Shown piece after piece: positions 45,758 through 55,255 of a stretch of DNA of 64,000 nt; within the stretch, counting starts at the first letter, position 1, and each line of letters begins with the position of its first letter. The notes below the pieces were generated by a model. It saw nothing but the letters and a program-made list of their open reading frames with translations. It did no database searches and was not told the DNA's origin. Origin of the DNA: Sulfolobus sp. E5-1-F (GTDB lineage Archaea; Thermoproteota; Thermoprotei_A; Sulfolobales; Sulfolobaceae). The position numbers were made by a program, and so were the translations under genes. The stretch covers positions 2,144,001 through 2,208,000 of the forward strand of contig NZ_CP045687.1 in the NCBI RefSeq assembly GCF_009601705.1, written 5' to 3'.

Positions 45758-46228
45758 CTAAGTCGTAACTACAATAAACTTGTCTCCTTCCTTTTTTAGT
45801 AATCCAGAATAGATCCCCCATTCCACTAAAGTAATTTGTAAATCATAAAGGCCCTCTGGACTATTATAAACCTGGATTCCTTTCTTTTCAAGAACATATT
45901 TCAATTCTTCTATTGTAAAATATTTCAATTCTAATGTAGTTTTAAACGGTTCAATTCTCTTTATCGAATCTCTGATGATTTCCTTCCTTCTTTTAAGATT
46001 TGACTTAAGGAATTCCATTCCTTTGTCAGTTATTATTATGTCTCCCTCACCCACTGTTATGAAACCTAAGGAATTAGCGGTATATACTATTGGCATTAAA
46101 TCATCTAAGTCTACTTCCATTTCTTTTTCTAACATATATAGGTCTGTTTTTCCATTAAACGTGTTTTCTAATGAGTACAAAAGTCCTACTAAATCTGCTA
46201 CTCTCGCATGTGGATCTATAACTTCCAC
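45758..46228 (-). CDS. ABC-transporter ATPase-associated C-terminal domain protein (AAA-associated, PF09821-like)
   Basis: A 156-residue protein made only of the domain normally found at the C-terminus of nitrate/sulfonate-type ABC ATPases: PHARVADLVGLLYSLENTFNGKTDLYMLEKEMEVDLDDLMPIVYTANSLGFI, then DIIITDKGMEFL. It looks like a winged-helix sensor. Here no ATPase domain is attached and no ABC gene is adjacent. GTG start. Confidence 0.7.
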   Translation of the reverse strand: MEVIDPHARVADLVGLLYSLENTFNGKTDLYMLEKEMEVDLDDLMPIVYTANSLGFITVGEGDIIITDKGMEFLKSNLKRRKEIIRDSIKRIEPFKTTLELKYFTIEELKYVLEKKGIQVYNSPEGLYDLQITLVEWGIYSGLLKKEGDKFIVVTT

Positions 46229-46248
46229 AGAGTTAAATTATACCACTC

Positions 46249-46602
46249 TTACTTTTTTAAATTATCTCTAAAGAGTGCTACTATATATAAGATGGGACCT
46301 ACATAGAAACCTAAAATCATTAAAATATCCAGTGTCGTTATATACAGCGATTGGCCAAATTCTCTAAAAGCTTGTATATGTGCCTTAGAAGATGATGAGA
46401 TAATTATAGCTAATATTGCCAATATCAATAATATGTATTTTAACACAGCATATTTATTAATAGTGAATAAAGATATAATTAGAAATGCTACAATAGCTAA
46501 TGTACCGATTGTGAGAATTCTCGGTACCAAATTTAATAACATTATGCTCCCTATTAATAGGGATATTGCAGTCAAGATAAGTGAGAAGTAAATTAATTTC
46601 AT
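46249..46602 (-). CDS. Small integral membrane protein, 117 residues
   Basis: Four predicted membrane helices (about 5-27, 33-50, 53-70, 88-112) with short charged loops and a KK tail. No family recognised. It precedes the AAA-associated domain gene on the same strand with 20 bases between them. Confidence 0.6.
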   Translation of the reverse strand: MKLIYFSLILTAISLLIGSIMLLNLVPRILTIGTLAIVAFLIISLFTINKYAVLKYILLILAILAIIISSSSKAHIQAFREFGQSLYITTLDILMILGFYVGPILYIVALFRDNLKK

Positions 46603-46662
46603 TCTATTTCATATATTATTCTTATTCTCCATTATTAAAGTGTAGTAGCACGACGCTTACTT

Positions 46663-46671
46663 TTTAAAATA
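46663..46671 (+). promoter_or_regulatory. TATA box of the PaREP1-like gene
   Basis: TTTTTAAAA centred about 26 bases before the GTG at 46693, supporting a leaderless GTG start. Confidence 0.5.
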
Positions 46672-46692
46672 ATACTGTACAAGTATAATATC

Positions 46693-47058
46693 GTGGAAGC
46701 ATTAAATGAGTCTAAAAAGGAATTTTATACATATTTCATTTCAACATCAAAATTCTACTATGATCTCAGTAGCACAGTTGATTCTCCTATGGTAGTGTGC
46801 GAAATGTTGTATGAGGCAATAAATGCTGGAATAAAACTCCTAGCTTATTATTTCTCTTTGCAAGATAAACCAAGAAGTGAGGTTGTAAAGGAACTATCTA
46901 ACATATTGGGAGATTGGGTAGAATATTACTGGAGCTTAGGATTAACATTGCATTACGATTGCTATTTAGGTGGAAACGTGGACCAGGATGATATTCCGTT
47001 TTACGAGAATCAAGTAAAGGATTTCATTTCCAAAGTAGAAGAAGTGGTCTTCGGTTAA
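46693..47058 (+). CDS. PaREP1/HEPN-like helical protein
   Basis: A 121-residue all-helical protein starting at GTG. MVVCEMLYEAINAGIKLLAYYFSL and WVEYYWSLGLTLHYDCYLG resemble the PaREP1 family, HEPN-like crenarchaeal proteins often paired with nucleotidyltransferases. No such partner is adjacent and the RxxxxH nuclease motif is not seen. The 3' end touches the convergent aminotransferase gene. Confidence 0.55.
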   Translation: MEALNESKKEFYTYFISTSKFYYDLSSTVDSPMVVCEMLYEAINAGIKLLAYYFSLQDKPRSEVVKELSNILGDWVEYYWSLGLTLHYDCYLGGNVDQDDIPFYENQVKDFISKVEEVVFG

Positions 47059-48197
47059 CCGTTTCTTAAGACTTCATTAAGGATTCTGACTCCATCAATT
47101 ATTTCCTCTTTAGTTGCAACCGAGACACTTAGTCTAGCCATTGTATCTCCTCCCCTTAAAAAGAAAGGTTTTGCTGGAACAAAACTTAAACCCTTCTCTA
47201 CAGCCTTATAGAAAACGTTCCAACTATCTTTACCTACATCTAGGAGAAGAAAGAAACCGCACTTAGGCTCATTAAACTTGTCTAATCCTTTATCTATGAG
47301 GGAGTCAATTAATACTCTCATTTTACTCTTATAATACTCAAAAAGTTCTTTTGATCTCTCAGTTAAAATTCCTTTTCTTAGTAATCTAGCTACTACATAT
47401 TGATTTATGGTTGACGTAGAGAAGTCTAATTGTTCCATTAAGCTAATTTTTTCAGCTATATCTTCTTTTGCTATGAGAAATCCTACTCTTAACCCAGGCG
47501 CTATTATTTTACTAAAACTACTTACATATATTACTCTACCGTTGTTATCATAGTTCTTTATCGGATCTGGGATTTCTCCAGCTATTGGTCTATATGGATC
47601 ATCTTCTATGATATAGAAGTCATATTTTTCAGCCAGTTCTACTAGCGTCTTTCTTTTGCATTCAGACATGTTGACTCCAGCTGGGTTGTGACAATTTGGA
47701 ATAACATATAATAATTTAATTTTAATAATTTTCAACAAGGTTTCGAGCTCATCAACGTTAATTCCCGATGACTCTAACGATATTGGAATTACAGAGGAAC
47801 TTCTCAATTTTAGCGCGTTGAAAGTTTCTATGAAAGTTGGATTTTCAACAGCTATAACATCATTCTCTAGGAAATATTTGCCTAATAATTCCATTGCATG
47901 TTGTGCGCCGCTTGTAACAACTATTCTCTCACTTTTTCTCTTACTCAATTTTAGAAGAGGCAGAAATTTATCTTCTATCTGTCGTATAAGTTCCTCTTGT
48001 CCTCCAGCTCCAGGGTAAAATAATGCCTTTGGGCCAAATTCGTTTAAGACTTCATTATACGCTTCTTCAATTTCCTTTATTGGCATTTTCCTAGGATCTG
48101 GTGTTCCACTAGCCATGTTAATTTTAACTCTCTTAGCTATTTGCGATCCTAATTCGACTGGTGAAATCTCTATTTCTTTTCCGATTCTCGATACCAA
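47055..48197 (-). CDS. PLP-dependent aminotransferase, class I (AAT fold I, LysN/ArAT-like)
   Basis: A 380-residue enzyme without a MocR DNA-binding part. VIPNCHNPAGVNMS binds the substrate, IIEDDPYRP carries the PLP Asp, and VSSFSKIIAPGLRVGF has the Schiff-base Lys. Similar archaeal enzymes act on 2-aminoadipate or aromatic amino acids. TTG start overlaps the cyclodeaminase-like gene by 28 bases, so the pair is coupled. The exact substrate is unclear. Confidence 0.85.
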   Translation of the reverse strand: MVSRIGKEIEISPVELGSQIAKRVKINMASGTPDPRKMPIKEIEEAYNEVLNEFGPKALFYPGAGGQEELIRQIEDKFLPLLKLSKRKSERIVVTSGAQHAMELLGKYFLENDVIAVENPTFIETFNALKLRSSSVIPISLESSGINVDELETLLKIIKIKLLYVIPNCHNPAGVNMSECKRKTLVELAEKYDFYIIEDDPYRPIAGEIPDPIKNYDNNGRVIYVSSFSKIIAPGLRVGFLIAKEDIAEKISLMEQLDFSTSTINQYVVARLLRKGILTERSKELFEYYKSKMRVLIDSLIDKGLDKFNEPKCGFFLLLDVGKDSWNVFYKAVEKGLSFVPAKPFFLRGGDTMARLSVSVATKEEIIDGVRILNEVLRNG

Positions 48198-49126
48198 ACT
48201 CCCTTTACCTCTATTTCAGTACCTAAACCTTTACTTAAAGCTTTTTCATAGATAAGTTTCCCTACCGCTAAATCTTCAAGACCTATACCTACAGATTTGA
48301 ATATAGTTATTCCCTCTCTAGTTACATTAATTCTTCTAGATAGTATTGACGACAAGAGAGCTATCTTACTCATATCTAACATTCCCATTTTCTTTGCAAT
48401 GATCAACTCTCCAGACTCCTTTAAACTCTGTTCAAGTTCTTCAACTACGATCAAATTTGACGCTTTTATTACCTCTGGAAAAATCTCAATCTTTTCTGGT
48501 ATATTAGAACCCATTGCGTTAATGTGTATCCTCCTATGGTTTACATATTCTAATTTTAAAAACGGATCCTTAGCCTTAGTTATAGTTGTTATAACCTCAC
48601 TTTCTTCACAAACTTTTTTAATGGAATCTTTAGGCGAGGTATCTATACCTTCACTTTTAAATATAGATAAGGCTTTTTCCATTCTTTGTTGGGAGGGAGT
48701 GAAGATATTAATTTTAATTCCTTTCCTTAGTTGGCTTGCAATCTCAACAATTGCTAGACCATACTTTCCCAAACCAATTACTCCTAGTGAGGAGAAATCT
48801 CCATATATATAATCAGTTGCTAGGATTGACAATACAGCAGTTCTAACTTGTGAGAGTCTATCGGACTCTATTATGCTTAATAAATTACCTGAGGTATCAT
48901 ATAAGAACGTTAAATGGCTTCCTGAAATGAAAGTTTTGTATCCCATATAGGTTTCCATAGCCGCAGCTTGAAACGTTAGAGTAGTCCCGTGAAATGATAT
49001 CCTACTTCTCTCTAAATTTATTGCGAGTTTATTCTCAAAAAGTAAAAATGCGTTTAGTAATGAGTCATAAATTTGTTTGTAATCCAGTAAATTTATTACA
49101 TCATTCTCCTTTAGTAGTAGTGTCAA
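48170..49126 (-). CDS. Ornithine cyclodeaminase/mu-crystallin family protein
   Basis: A 318-residue NAD(P)-dependent enzyme. RISFHGTTLTFQAAAME resembles the substrate part; SLGVIGLGKYGLAIVEIA is the Rossmann loop; HINAMGSNIPEKIEI matches the family's INAxGS signature. Members include ornithine cyclodeaminase, alanine dehydrogenase and ketimine reductase. Overlap with the aminotransferase suggests a joint amino-acid route. TTG start. Confidence 0.83.
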   Translation of the reverse strand: MTLLLKENDVINLLDYKQIYDSLLNAFLLFENKLAINLERSRISFHGTTLTFQAAAMETYMGYKTFISGSHLTFLYDTSGNLLSIIESDRLSQVRTAVLSILATDYIYGDFSSLGVIGLGKYGLAIVEIASQLRKGIKINIFTPSQQRMEKALSIFKSEGIDTSPKDSIKKVCEESEVITTITKAKDPFLKLEYVNHRRIHINAMGSNIPEKIEIFPEVIKASNLIVVEELEQSLKESGELIIAKKMGMLDMSKIALLSSILSRRINVTREGITIFKSVGIGLEDLAVGKLIYEKALSKGLGTEIEVKGVWYRESEKK

Positions 49127-49186
49127 TTCACTCTTAATTTGATATGACTTTATACTTAAAAGGGATTCTATTATTAGCTATTATAT

Positions 49187-49507
49187 ATGGAACTTACTCC
49201 TAGGCTTCAAGATATAGTAAATATTCTAAAAAACAAGGGTAGTATAAACGTAAAAGATCTAGCGCTAGAAATAAAAGTATCTCCAAAGACTGCTAAGGGA
49301 TATGCCAGGGAACTGCAAAGGCTAGGATTAGTTGATATGGATCAAGATGGTAATATAAGACTTAAGGAAGATAAGGAAGAACATCTAGACAACACGAAAT
49401 TGTTAAAAACCTTAGAGAATCATGAGAACGAAATAACATTACTTAAAAAGGAAATAGAGGCGATTAAAGGAGAGTTAGAAAAACTCAAGAAGAAAGGGAA
49501 AGCTTAA
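49187..49507 (+). CDS. Winged-helix regulator with C-terminal coiled coil
   Basis: A 106-residue protein. The HTH is at residues 5-55 (RLQDIVNILKNKGSINVKDLALEIKVSPKTAKGYARELQRLGLV), then a heptad-rich coiled coil from about 65 to 105 (ENEITLLKKEIEAIKGELEKLKKK) for oligomerisation. Divergent from the cyclodeaminase gene with 60 bases between starts, so it may regulate that pair. This is inference. Confidence 0.8.
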   Translation: MELTPRLQDIVNILKNKGSINVKDLALEIKVSPKTAKGYARELQRLGLVDMDQDGNIRLKEDKEEHLDNTKLLKTLENHENEITLLKKEIEAIKGELEKLKKKGKA

Positions 49508-50186
49508 CTATATAAAGGAACCAATTTAAAATTTCTCTAAAATTTAGTTTACTTTTTCCAATTTTCCTATCTGTGAAAATAATAGGATACTCCTTAAACT
49601 TGAGATTATTTCTTATAATTTTGAATATAGAGCATATTTGAAATTCATAACCATTTGTTGTGTCACATTCTAACGCCAATAAAGCTGCTTTGCGTGAGTA
49701 TATTCTATAATTTGAAGTATTATCGTTTATGGGCGAATGTGAAATCAATTTAAATAAGTAGTTAGCTCCCTTACTTATAATTCTTCTGCTAAATGGCCAA
49801 TTTTCTATCCCACCTCCTTTTATATATCTAGAACCTATGACTAGATCGCAATTTTCATTTAAGGCAATCTTCATCATCTCTGGTAAATATTTTGGATCAT
49901 GGCTAAAATCTGCGTCCATTGTAACTATGAAATCAGATTCCAGTTCTATTGCTTTTTTAATCCCATATCTTAGTGCTGATCCTAGGCCTCTTTCATGATA
50001 TCTTACGAATATAGTTAGATTATTGATGTTTAAACCTTGTAGTACTGATGCGGTTCCATCAGGGCTATTATCATCTACTATGAGGATTCTCGAGGTATAG
50101 GGTACTATTCTGTTTATCTCCTTTACTAGTTTTATGATATTGTCTCTTTCATTATAAGTAGGTATAACGATAGAAAAATTAACCAT
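49485..50186 (-). CDS. Polyprenyl-phosphate mannose synthase-like glycosyltransferase (GT2, DPM1-like)
   Basis: A 233-residue soluble GT-A enzyme: VIPTYNERDNIIKLV, DDNSPDGT, VTMDADFSHDP and GSRYIKGGG. This layout is that of dolichol-phosphate mannose/glucose synthases, which charge the lipid used by membrane mannosyltransferases such as the PMT-like gene at 62428. No C-terminal membrane helices. It overlaps the PUA gene by 8 bases. Confidence 0.85.
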   Translation of the reverse strand: MVNFSIVIPTYNERDNIIKLVKEINRIVPYTSRILIVDDNSPDGTASVLQGLNINNLTIFVRYHERGLGSALRYGIKKAIELESDFIVTMDADFSHDPKYLPEMMKIALNENCDLVIGSRYIKGGGIENWPFSRRIISKGANYLFKLISHSPINDNTSNYRIYSRKAALLALECDTTNGYEFQICSIFKIIRNNLKFKEYPIIFTDRKIGKSKLNFREILNWFLYIVKLSLSS

Positions 50187-50637
50187 TACACATCTCCCAT
50201 ATCGTATCCCCTACGTGATGAAGATTGATAGCAAACTTTCCTCTCTTTTCAACTAAAGCCTTATCCTTTGGAATTAAAACTCTTAATATTGCAACAGGTA
50301 AATTTGTCTTGGTTTTAGCCAAAATAATATCATTCTCTTTACATTCACAACCATATTCTACTATACCCGGAGTGAAAAGATCAGCTCCTCTACTGACCGC
50401 CTTTACAGCTCCCTCATCTATAATTACATAAGGTAAGCTTATCTTTAGTTTCATTACTGCACAAAGCGTAGGAATTAGGTCGTTAAAGAAAGCTAAAATA
50501 TCGTTTACGTAGTACCATGTTTCCTTTTTCTCCTTACCTATCTCTAATTTAGCATTTGAAATATCAATATTATACTTCTCTTTTATTTTGCTAATGAAGA
50601 TCTTAGCATCCTTTGACGACATAACGTGTCTTTGCAT
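50179..50637 (-). CDS. PUA-domain RNA-binding protein (MCT-1/Tma20-like)
   Basis: A 152-residue protein. An N-terminal domain (residues 1-72, RHVMSSKDAKIFISKIKEKYN ... YYVNDILAFFNDL) is joined to a PUA domain at about 73-148 (PYVIIDEGAVKAVSRGADLFTPGIVEY). Archaeal/eukaryotic MCT-1-like proteins act on ribosomes or translation initiation. Expressed with the glycosyltransferase downstream, whose start overlaps its end. Confidence 0.8.
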   Translation of the reverse strand: MQRHVMSSKDAKIFISKIKEKYNIDISNAKLEIGKEKKETWYYVNDILAFFNDLIPTLCAVMKLKISLPYVIIDEGAVKAVSRGADLFTPGIVEYGCECKENDIILAKTKTNLPVAILRVLIPKDKALVEKRGKFAINLHHVGDTIWEMCNG

Positions 50638-50640
50638 GAA

Positions 50641-52773
50641 TCAAATAACCTCTTCTAGTTTTGTAGGCATTTTGAGTATTCTTTTTCCGATACACTTTTC
50701 TATCGCATTTATCACTGCTGGAGTTGAGGCAATTGCCCCAGCCTCACCTATTCCTTTAGAATTAGTAGGGTGACTTGACAACCCCTTTTCTATGTAATGC
50801 CACTCAATCCTTGGGACTTCCATTGCAGTTGGAAATCCATAGTCAGTTAGATTTGAATTTAGTAAATATCCCTCCTTGCTATATATTGCCTCTTCATATA
50901 TAGCCTGACCTATCCCTTGTACAGCTCCACCAATTATCTGGCCTTCAGCAAGTAATGGATTTACAACTTTTCCTACATCGTCAAGCGCAACGTATTTTCT
51001 CACTCTTACACTTCCAGTCTCCTTATCTACCTTAACTAAGGCCATATGAACTCCGTAGGGTACAGTGTAACCTGGTTTAGTCACATTATAGACATAAGTT
51101 ATATCTAAGGAATACCCCATCGAATAGGCGTTCTGGATTACCTCCTTCAAAGTAATACTCTTACCGCTCTTCTTATGAGAAAATATACCATTTTTATATT
51201 CTATCTCTTCCGCATCTGCATTTAACATTTTTGCACTAACCTCAATCAATCTTCTCTTTAATTCCTCAGCAGCCTTATACATCGCTGAGCCTCCAATTGT
51301 TAATGTTCTACTTCCCCAAGTTCCAATTCCGTCTGAAATTATATCTGTATCTCCCCATCTAACCTCAATGTTCTCTATTGGTACCTCTAAAACATCTGCC
51401 ACTATTTGTGCAAAAGCAGTTCCATCACCTTGCCCATGCGGACCGCTACCAGTTATTATTATAATCTTTCCATCACTCTTAGCTAGAATTCTAGCGGTCT
51501 CCCAGGGACCAAATGCTGTTATCTCTACATACATACTTGAACCTACACATTCATCCACATTAGCTTCCTTTTTCAGCGACTGGTAATATTCTCTTGCTTT
51601 ATTCAGTAGTCCCATATAATCCCCAGAATCATAGGTTATACCTAAGGCGTTCTTGTACGGTAATTCTCTAATCAAATTCCTTTCTCTTATGTCAAATTCA
51701 TCTTTTCCTAGTTCTAACGAAATTATGTTAATTATTCTCTCTATAAAATATGTAGCTTCAGGTCTCCCAGCTCCCCTATAGGACTGAGTTGGTGCCTTAT
51801 TTGTGTTCACTGCATATTCCTCTATCTTTACGTTTTGAATCCTATAAGGTCCCAACATCATTCTAATTGTGCTGTGAACATTGCCTATTTCATCGTCATT
51901 TGCATCTGGATAAGGTGCACCCAAATCAGCAATTATAGTACCTTCTATACCTAGTATTGTGCCATCTCTCTTTACTCCAACCTTAAACCTTAATCTCTTA
52001 TCTCTTCCGTGACCGGCACTCTGCATTTCCTCAGAGCGAGTGGGTATCCACTTTAAAGGTCTCTTCAATTTTAAGGCTAATTTAGCTACGGCATATTCTT
52101 CCGGATGAGCTATTATTTTACTCCCAAAAGCTCCTCCCACATCTGGCTGAATCACTCTTATGTTATCAATTCCTAGAAAGTTCATAAGGTTTCTTCTTAA
52201 GTAATGTGCAGATTGGGTAGATGACCATACATTTAACCTATTTCCATCAAAGTGAGCCAAAATACCTCTGGTTTCTAAGGGATTAGCTATTACTCTCTGG
52301 TTATATAACTCTCCATTAATTACTAGGTCAGCCTCTTTAAGACTCTCCTCAGTGTTTCCCGCTTCCCATTTCTTATACTCGTAAATGTTAGACTCCTTCT
52401 TAGTGTAAACTTTTACATCATTCTTTAAAGCCTCTTGTGGATCGATAACGAAAGGTAATTCCTCGTACTCTATTTCTATACTCTCCAATAAATCATAAGC
52501 CTCATATCTATCTCTTGCTACTACCATTGCTAATGGTTGACCAACGTAAGTAGTCTCCTCGACTGGTATTGGGAAATCACTACCGGGATTTATATCCTCA
52601 CCGGTGAATATATTGTCACTGGTCTTCCTTATTTTTATTTTGGCATGCGGTTTAACTGATCGAAGAAATGCCACAAATAATGTTCCTGGAAATTCTATAT
52701 CATCAACATATGTTGAGCGTCCAGTTAAGAATTTAGAATCTTCAATTCGCTTGATGGGTTTACCAACGTACAC
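50641..52773 (-). CDS. Molybdenum hydroxylase large subunit (CoxL/CutA-like aldehyde oxidoreductase)
   Basis: A 710-residue xanthine-oxidase-family large subunit: AFLRSVKPHAKI near the start, VQPDVGGAFGSKI, SYRGAGRPEA, GSGPHGQGDGTAFAQIVAD, and GIGEAGAIAS with the catalytic Glu near 680. In Sulfolobus glyceraldehyde oxidoreductase and related enzymes it binds the molybdopterin cofactor. The medium (FAD) and small (FeS) subunit genes are not beside it, so it must recruit them from elsewhere or have a different partner. GTG start. Confidence 0.87.
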   Translation of the reverse strand: MYVGKPIKRIEDSKFLTGRSTYVDDIEFPGTLFVAFLRSVKPHAKIKIRKTSDNIFTGEDINPGSDFPIPVEETTYVGQPLAMVVARDRYEAYDLLESIEIEYEELPFVIDPQEALKNDVKVYTKKESNIYEYKKWEAGNTEESLKEADLVINGELYNQRVIANPLETRGILAHFDGNRLNVWSSTQSAHYLRRNLMNFLGIDNIRVIQPDVGGAFGSKIIAHPEEYAVAKLALKLKRPLKWIPTRSEEMQSAGHGRDKRLRFKVGVKRDGTILGIEGTIIADLGAPYPDANDDEIGNVHSTIRMMLGPYRIQNVKIEEYAVNTNKAPTQSYRGAGRPEATYFIERIINIISLELGKDEFDIRERNLIRELPYKNALGITYDSGDYMGLLNKAREYYQSLKKEANVDECVGSSMYVEITAFGPWETARILAKSDGKIIIITGSGPHGQGDGTAFAQIVADVLEVPIENIEVRWGDTDIISDGIGTWGSRTLTIGGSAMYKAAEELKRRLIEVSAKMLNADAEEIEYKNGIFSHKKSGKSITLKEVIQNAYSMGYSLDITYVYNVTKPGYTVPYGVHMALVKVDKETGSVRVRKYVALDDVGKVVNPLLAEGQIIGGAVQGIGQAIYEEAIYSKEGYLLNSNLTDYGFPTAMEVPRIEWHYIEKGLSSHPTNSKGIGEAGAIASTPAVINAIEKCIGKRILKMPTKLEEVI

Positions 52774-52781
52774 AAATTAAT

Positions 52782-53330
52782 CTATTGGTTGATGTTTTTA
52801 AGCCTTACGTGAATATTAGGATGTGTAGATAAAAACGTAGTTTCTTTCACATTATATTTAATTATTAAATCTTCTAATAATCTTCTATTAGTAAATCTTA
52901 AGGCAAATTTATCTGCACTTAATTCAAATCTCCTTTGGAAATATCTTTGCATAAACAAGGCGAAAAATGCAAAAGGAATTAATGCAAATAAATTAAAATT
53001 AAGAAGGTAAGAAAAGGTTACGATTATCGAAATTATATAAAGGCTCATTTTAACATGATGATTTAACTTTAAATGCCCAACTTCGTGCATGATAGCTGCT
53101 TTTATATGTTCCTCATCTTCTCCATTCACTAATCCTCTAGTTATAACGATAAATTTTCCCCAAACTGAGGTCAGAGAGTATGCATTTACTTCATTAGAGT
53201 TTACAATATATATAGGATAATTCCATATGGTGGAAAATCTTATTGTCCTTTTAAGCATTATTGCAGGTACTATGATGAATTCAAGCAAAATAACCAGTGT
53301 GAGTAAACCGAAAGTAATAATTAAATCCAC
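52782..53330 (-). CDS. M48-like membrane metallopeptidase (short)
   Basis: A 182-residue protein. IMHEVGHLKLNHHVKM gives the HExxH zinc site near residue 87; FELSADKFAL near 137 supplies the third ligand. One helix precedes and two hydrophobic segments follow the active site. The size is about half of HtpX (58548-59528). It may be a membrane quality-control protease. GTG start. Confidence 0.8.
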   Translation of the reverse strand: MDLIITFGLLTLVILLEFIIVPAIMLKRTIRFSTIWNYPIYIVNSNEVNAYSLTSVWGKFIVITRGLVNGEDEEHIKAAIMHEVGHLKLNHHVKMSLYIISIIVTFSYLLNFNLFALIPFAFFALFMQRYFQRRFELSADKFALRFTNRRLLEDLIIKYNVKETTFLSTHPNIHVRLKNINQ

Positions 53331-53371
53331 AATTAATATAGCGTAAGTATTACCATATATTCCTTTTTAAA

Positions 53372-54409
53372 ATGGTGGAGGGATTCTCACACATGAAAAG
53401 TGTAGTTATGGAAAACGGAAAGGTCAAAATAAAAGAGCTGCCATTACCTAAACTGCAGCAAGGCGACGTATTAGTTAAAATGAAGGCTTGCGGATTGTGT
53501 GGGACTGACATAGAGAAGATTTATGGGCAATATACTGCATCGCAACCGATATTAGGCCATGAGCCAGCTGGAGTAATCCAAGAATCCACAGTGGATTGGT
53601 TAAAGCCTGGAGATAGAGTTTTTGCTCATCATCACGTTCCATGTTATGAATGCTACTATTGTAAAAAGGGAAGTCCAACGATGTGTCCATATTATAGAAA
53701 AACCAACTTAGATCCTGGTGGATTTTCGGAATACTTCAGAGTTCCAGCTTGGAACGTTTCAAGAGGTGGAATATTAAAGTTACCAGAAAATGTAAGCTTC
53801 GAAGAAGGTGCATTTATAGAGCCCTTAGCTACTGTTATTAGAGCACAAAGGAGAGTAACAATTAACAAGGATGATACAGTATTTATCGTTGGAATAGGTC
53901 CTATGGGGTTACTACATGCAATGATGGCTAAGGTAAATGGTGCGGGAACTGTTATAGCATCAGATGTAAGTGAGTACAGAGTTGAATTCGGATACAAGGT
54001 AAGTATTGATTATTCGTTTGACGCAAGGAAAGTTAATGTAGTGGATGAAGTTAGGAAATTAACTTATGGCAGAGGTGCTGATGTTACCATAATTGCTTCT
54101 GGTTCTCCTTCTGCAATCATCTCTGGTCTTAATGCTACTAGAAAAGGTGGTAGAGTTTTGTTATTTGGAGTGCCATATAAGGGAACGATACTTAATTATG
54201 ACATTAGTGATCTCTTAAATAATGAAATTTCAATAATTCCTAGTAATGCTGCTGTGGAAGAGGACACAAGAGAAGCATTATCTATAATAGCTAACAAGAA
54301 AATTGATGTATCTAAGCTGATAACTCATAGATTTCCTTTAGATGAGTTCAATGAGGCCGTAAGGGTAGCCAAGGAGGGAAATGCCATAAAGGTAATAATA
54401 TATAGTTAG
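53372..54409 (+). CDS. Zinc-containing alcohol dehydrogenase (MDR family)
   Basis: A 345-residue protein. Catalytic zinc: CGLCGTD and GHEPAG plus EPLATVIRA. Structural zinc: CYECYYCKKGSPTMC. The cofactor site VGIGPMG is near residue 173. Substrate could be an alcohol, polyol or threonine-like compound. The ORF starts at 53372; an internal ATG at 53393 (MKSVVMENGK) is a good alternative, closer to homologues. The last 72 bases overlap cbiB on the other strand. Confidence 0.87.
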   Translation: MVEGFSHMKSVVMENGKVKIKELPLPKLQQGDVLVKMKACGLCGTDIEKIYGQYTASQPILGHEPAGVIQESTVDWLKPGDRVFAHHHVPCYECYYCKKGSPTMCPYYRKTNLDPGGFSEYFRVPAWNVSRGGILKLPENVSFEEGAFIEPLATVIRAQRRVTINKDDTVFIVGIGPMGLLHAMMAKVNGAGTVIASDVSEYRVEFGYKVSIDYSFDARKVNVVDEVRKLTYGRGADVTIIASGSPSAIISGLNATRKGGRVLLFGVPYKGTILNYDISDLLNNEISIIPSNAAVEEDTREALSIIANKKIDVSKLITHRFPLDEFNEAVRVAKEGNAIKVIIYS

Positions 54410-55255
54410 GATAAGAAGAAAGTATAAGATTAGACTTAATTTAAATAACCTTAGTGCATTTTTAATATCTTTTTCGTCTGGTAAATTTCCATATCCTACT
54501 CTATAGTGTCCAATCTTTTCTAAACTCACGTTTAGTAAACCTGCAGCAATAGCTATAGGGTATTTAGCATTTACACTTTCCATTTTTGTCTCTCTAAGTG
54601 CTCTCCATCCTTGTTTTACGTTAAGTCCTAAGATTAAGCCTGCTGTTAGCATTATCATTCCAGTCAGCCTAGCTGGGAGATAATTAAGTATAGTGTCGAT
54701 TTTCGCCGAGATCCAACCTTCTTTTCTAAGCTCTATAGTCTTATACCCTACCATACTATCCATTGTATTTGCAAGTCTTTGTAACATTGCTCCAAACATT
54801 CCAAAGATAAGAAACCAGAATATTGGGGAAGTTATTCCATCTACCGTACTCTCAAATAGTGATTCGATTAGCGCAGAAGCTATATGACCTTTATCGCTTT
54901 TACTTAAATCTCTTCTGACAATTTGTTGTGCATAGTACCTAGCTTGGTCGTCTAAGCTCGATCCTTTTTTCACAATTTCATAAAGCATTTTGATTGAAAA
55001 TGTTGTTTTTAATGAAAATACTAAGATTATTATTTTAAGGTAAATTGGAATTGGCATAGCTATTGGTAAATATACAAAAATAAATAATGGGGGTAAAACC
55101 GATATTATCCACAAGAGAGCTCCGTAGAAATAGCCCTTGTAGGGTTTAATTAACGCTTCTGATATTTTCCCAGTCCAAACTACAGGATGTATATAAATAG
55201 GTGGTTCTGAAATCGTAAGATCCCATATCAATGCAAGTGCAAGAATAAGTAACAC
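54338..55255 (-). CDS. cbiB: Adenosylcobinamide-phosphate synthase CbiB/CobD
   Basis: A 305-residue membrane protein with about five helices. [24 protein letters not shown] at the start and [21 protein letters not shown] and [10 protein letters not shown] in the middle are CbiB signatures. It attaches the aminopropanol arm to adenosylcobyric acid. GTG start, overlapping cobS by 28 bases. Unusually, the 3' end lies 72 bases inside the convergent alcohol dehydrogenase gene. Confidence 0.9.
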   Translation of the reverse strand: MLLILALALIWDLTISEPPIYIHPVVWTGKISEALIKPYKGYFYGALLWIISVLPPLFIFVYLPIAMPIPIYLKIIILVFSLKTTFSIKMLYEIVKKGSSLDDQARYYAQQIVRRDLSKSDKGHIASALIESLFESTVDGITSPIFWFLIFGMFGAMLQRLANTMDSMVGYKTIELRKEGWISAKIDTILNYLPARLTGMIMLTAGLILGLNVKQGWRALRETKMESVNAKYPIAIAAGLLNVSLEKIGHYRVGYGNLPDEKDIKNALRLFKLSLILYFLLILTIYYYLYGISLLGYPYGLIELI

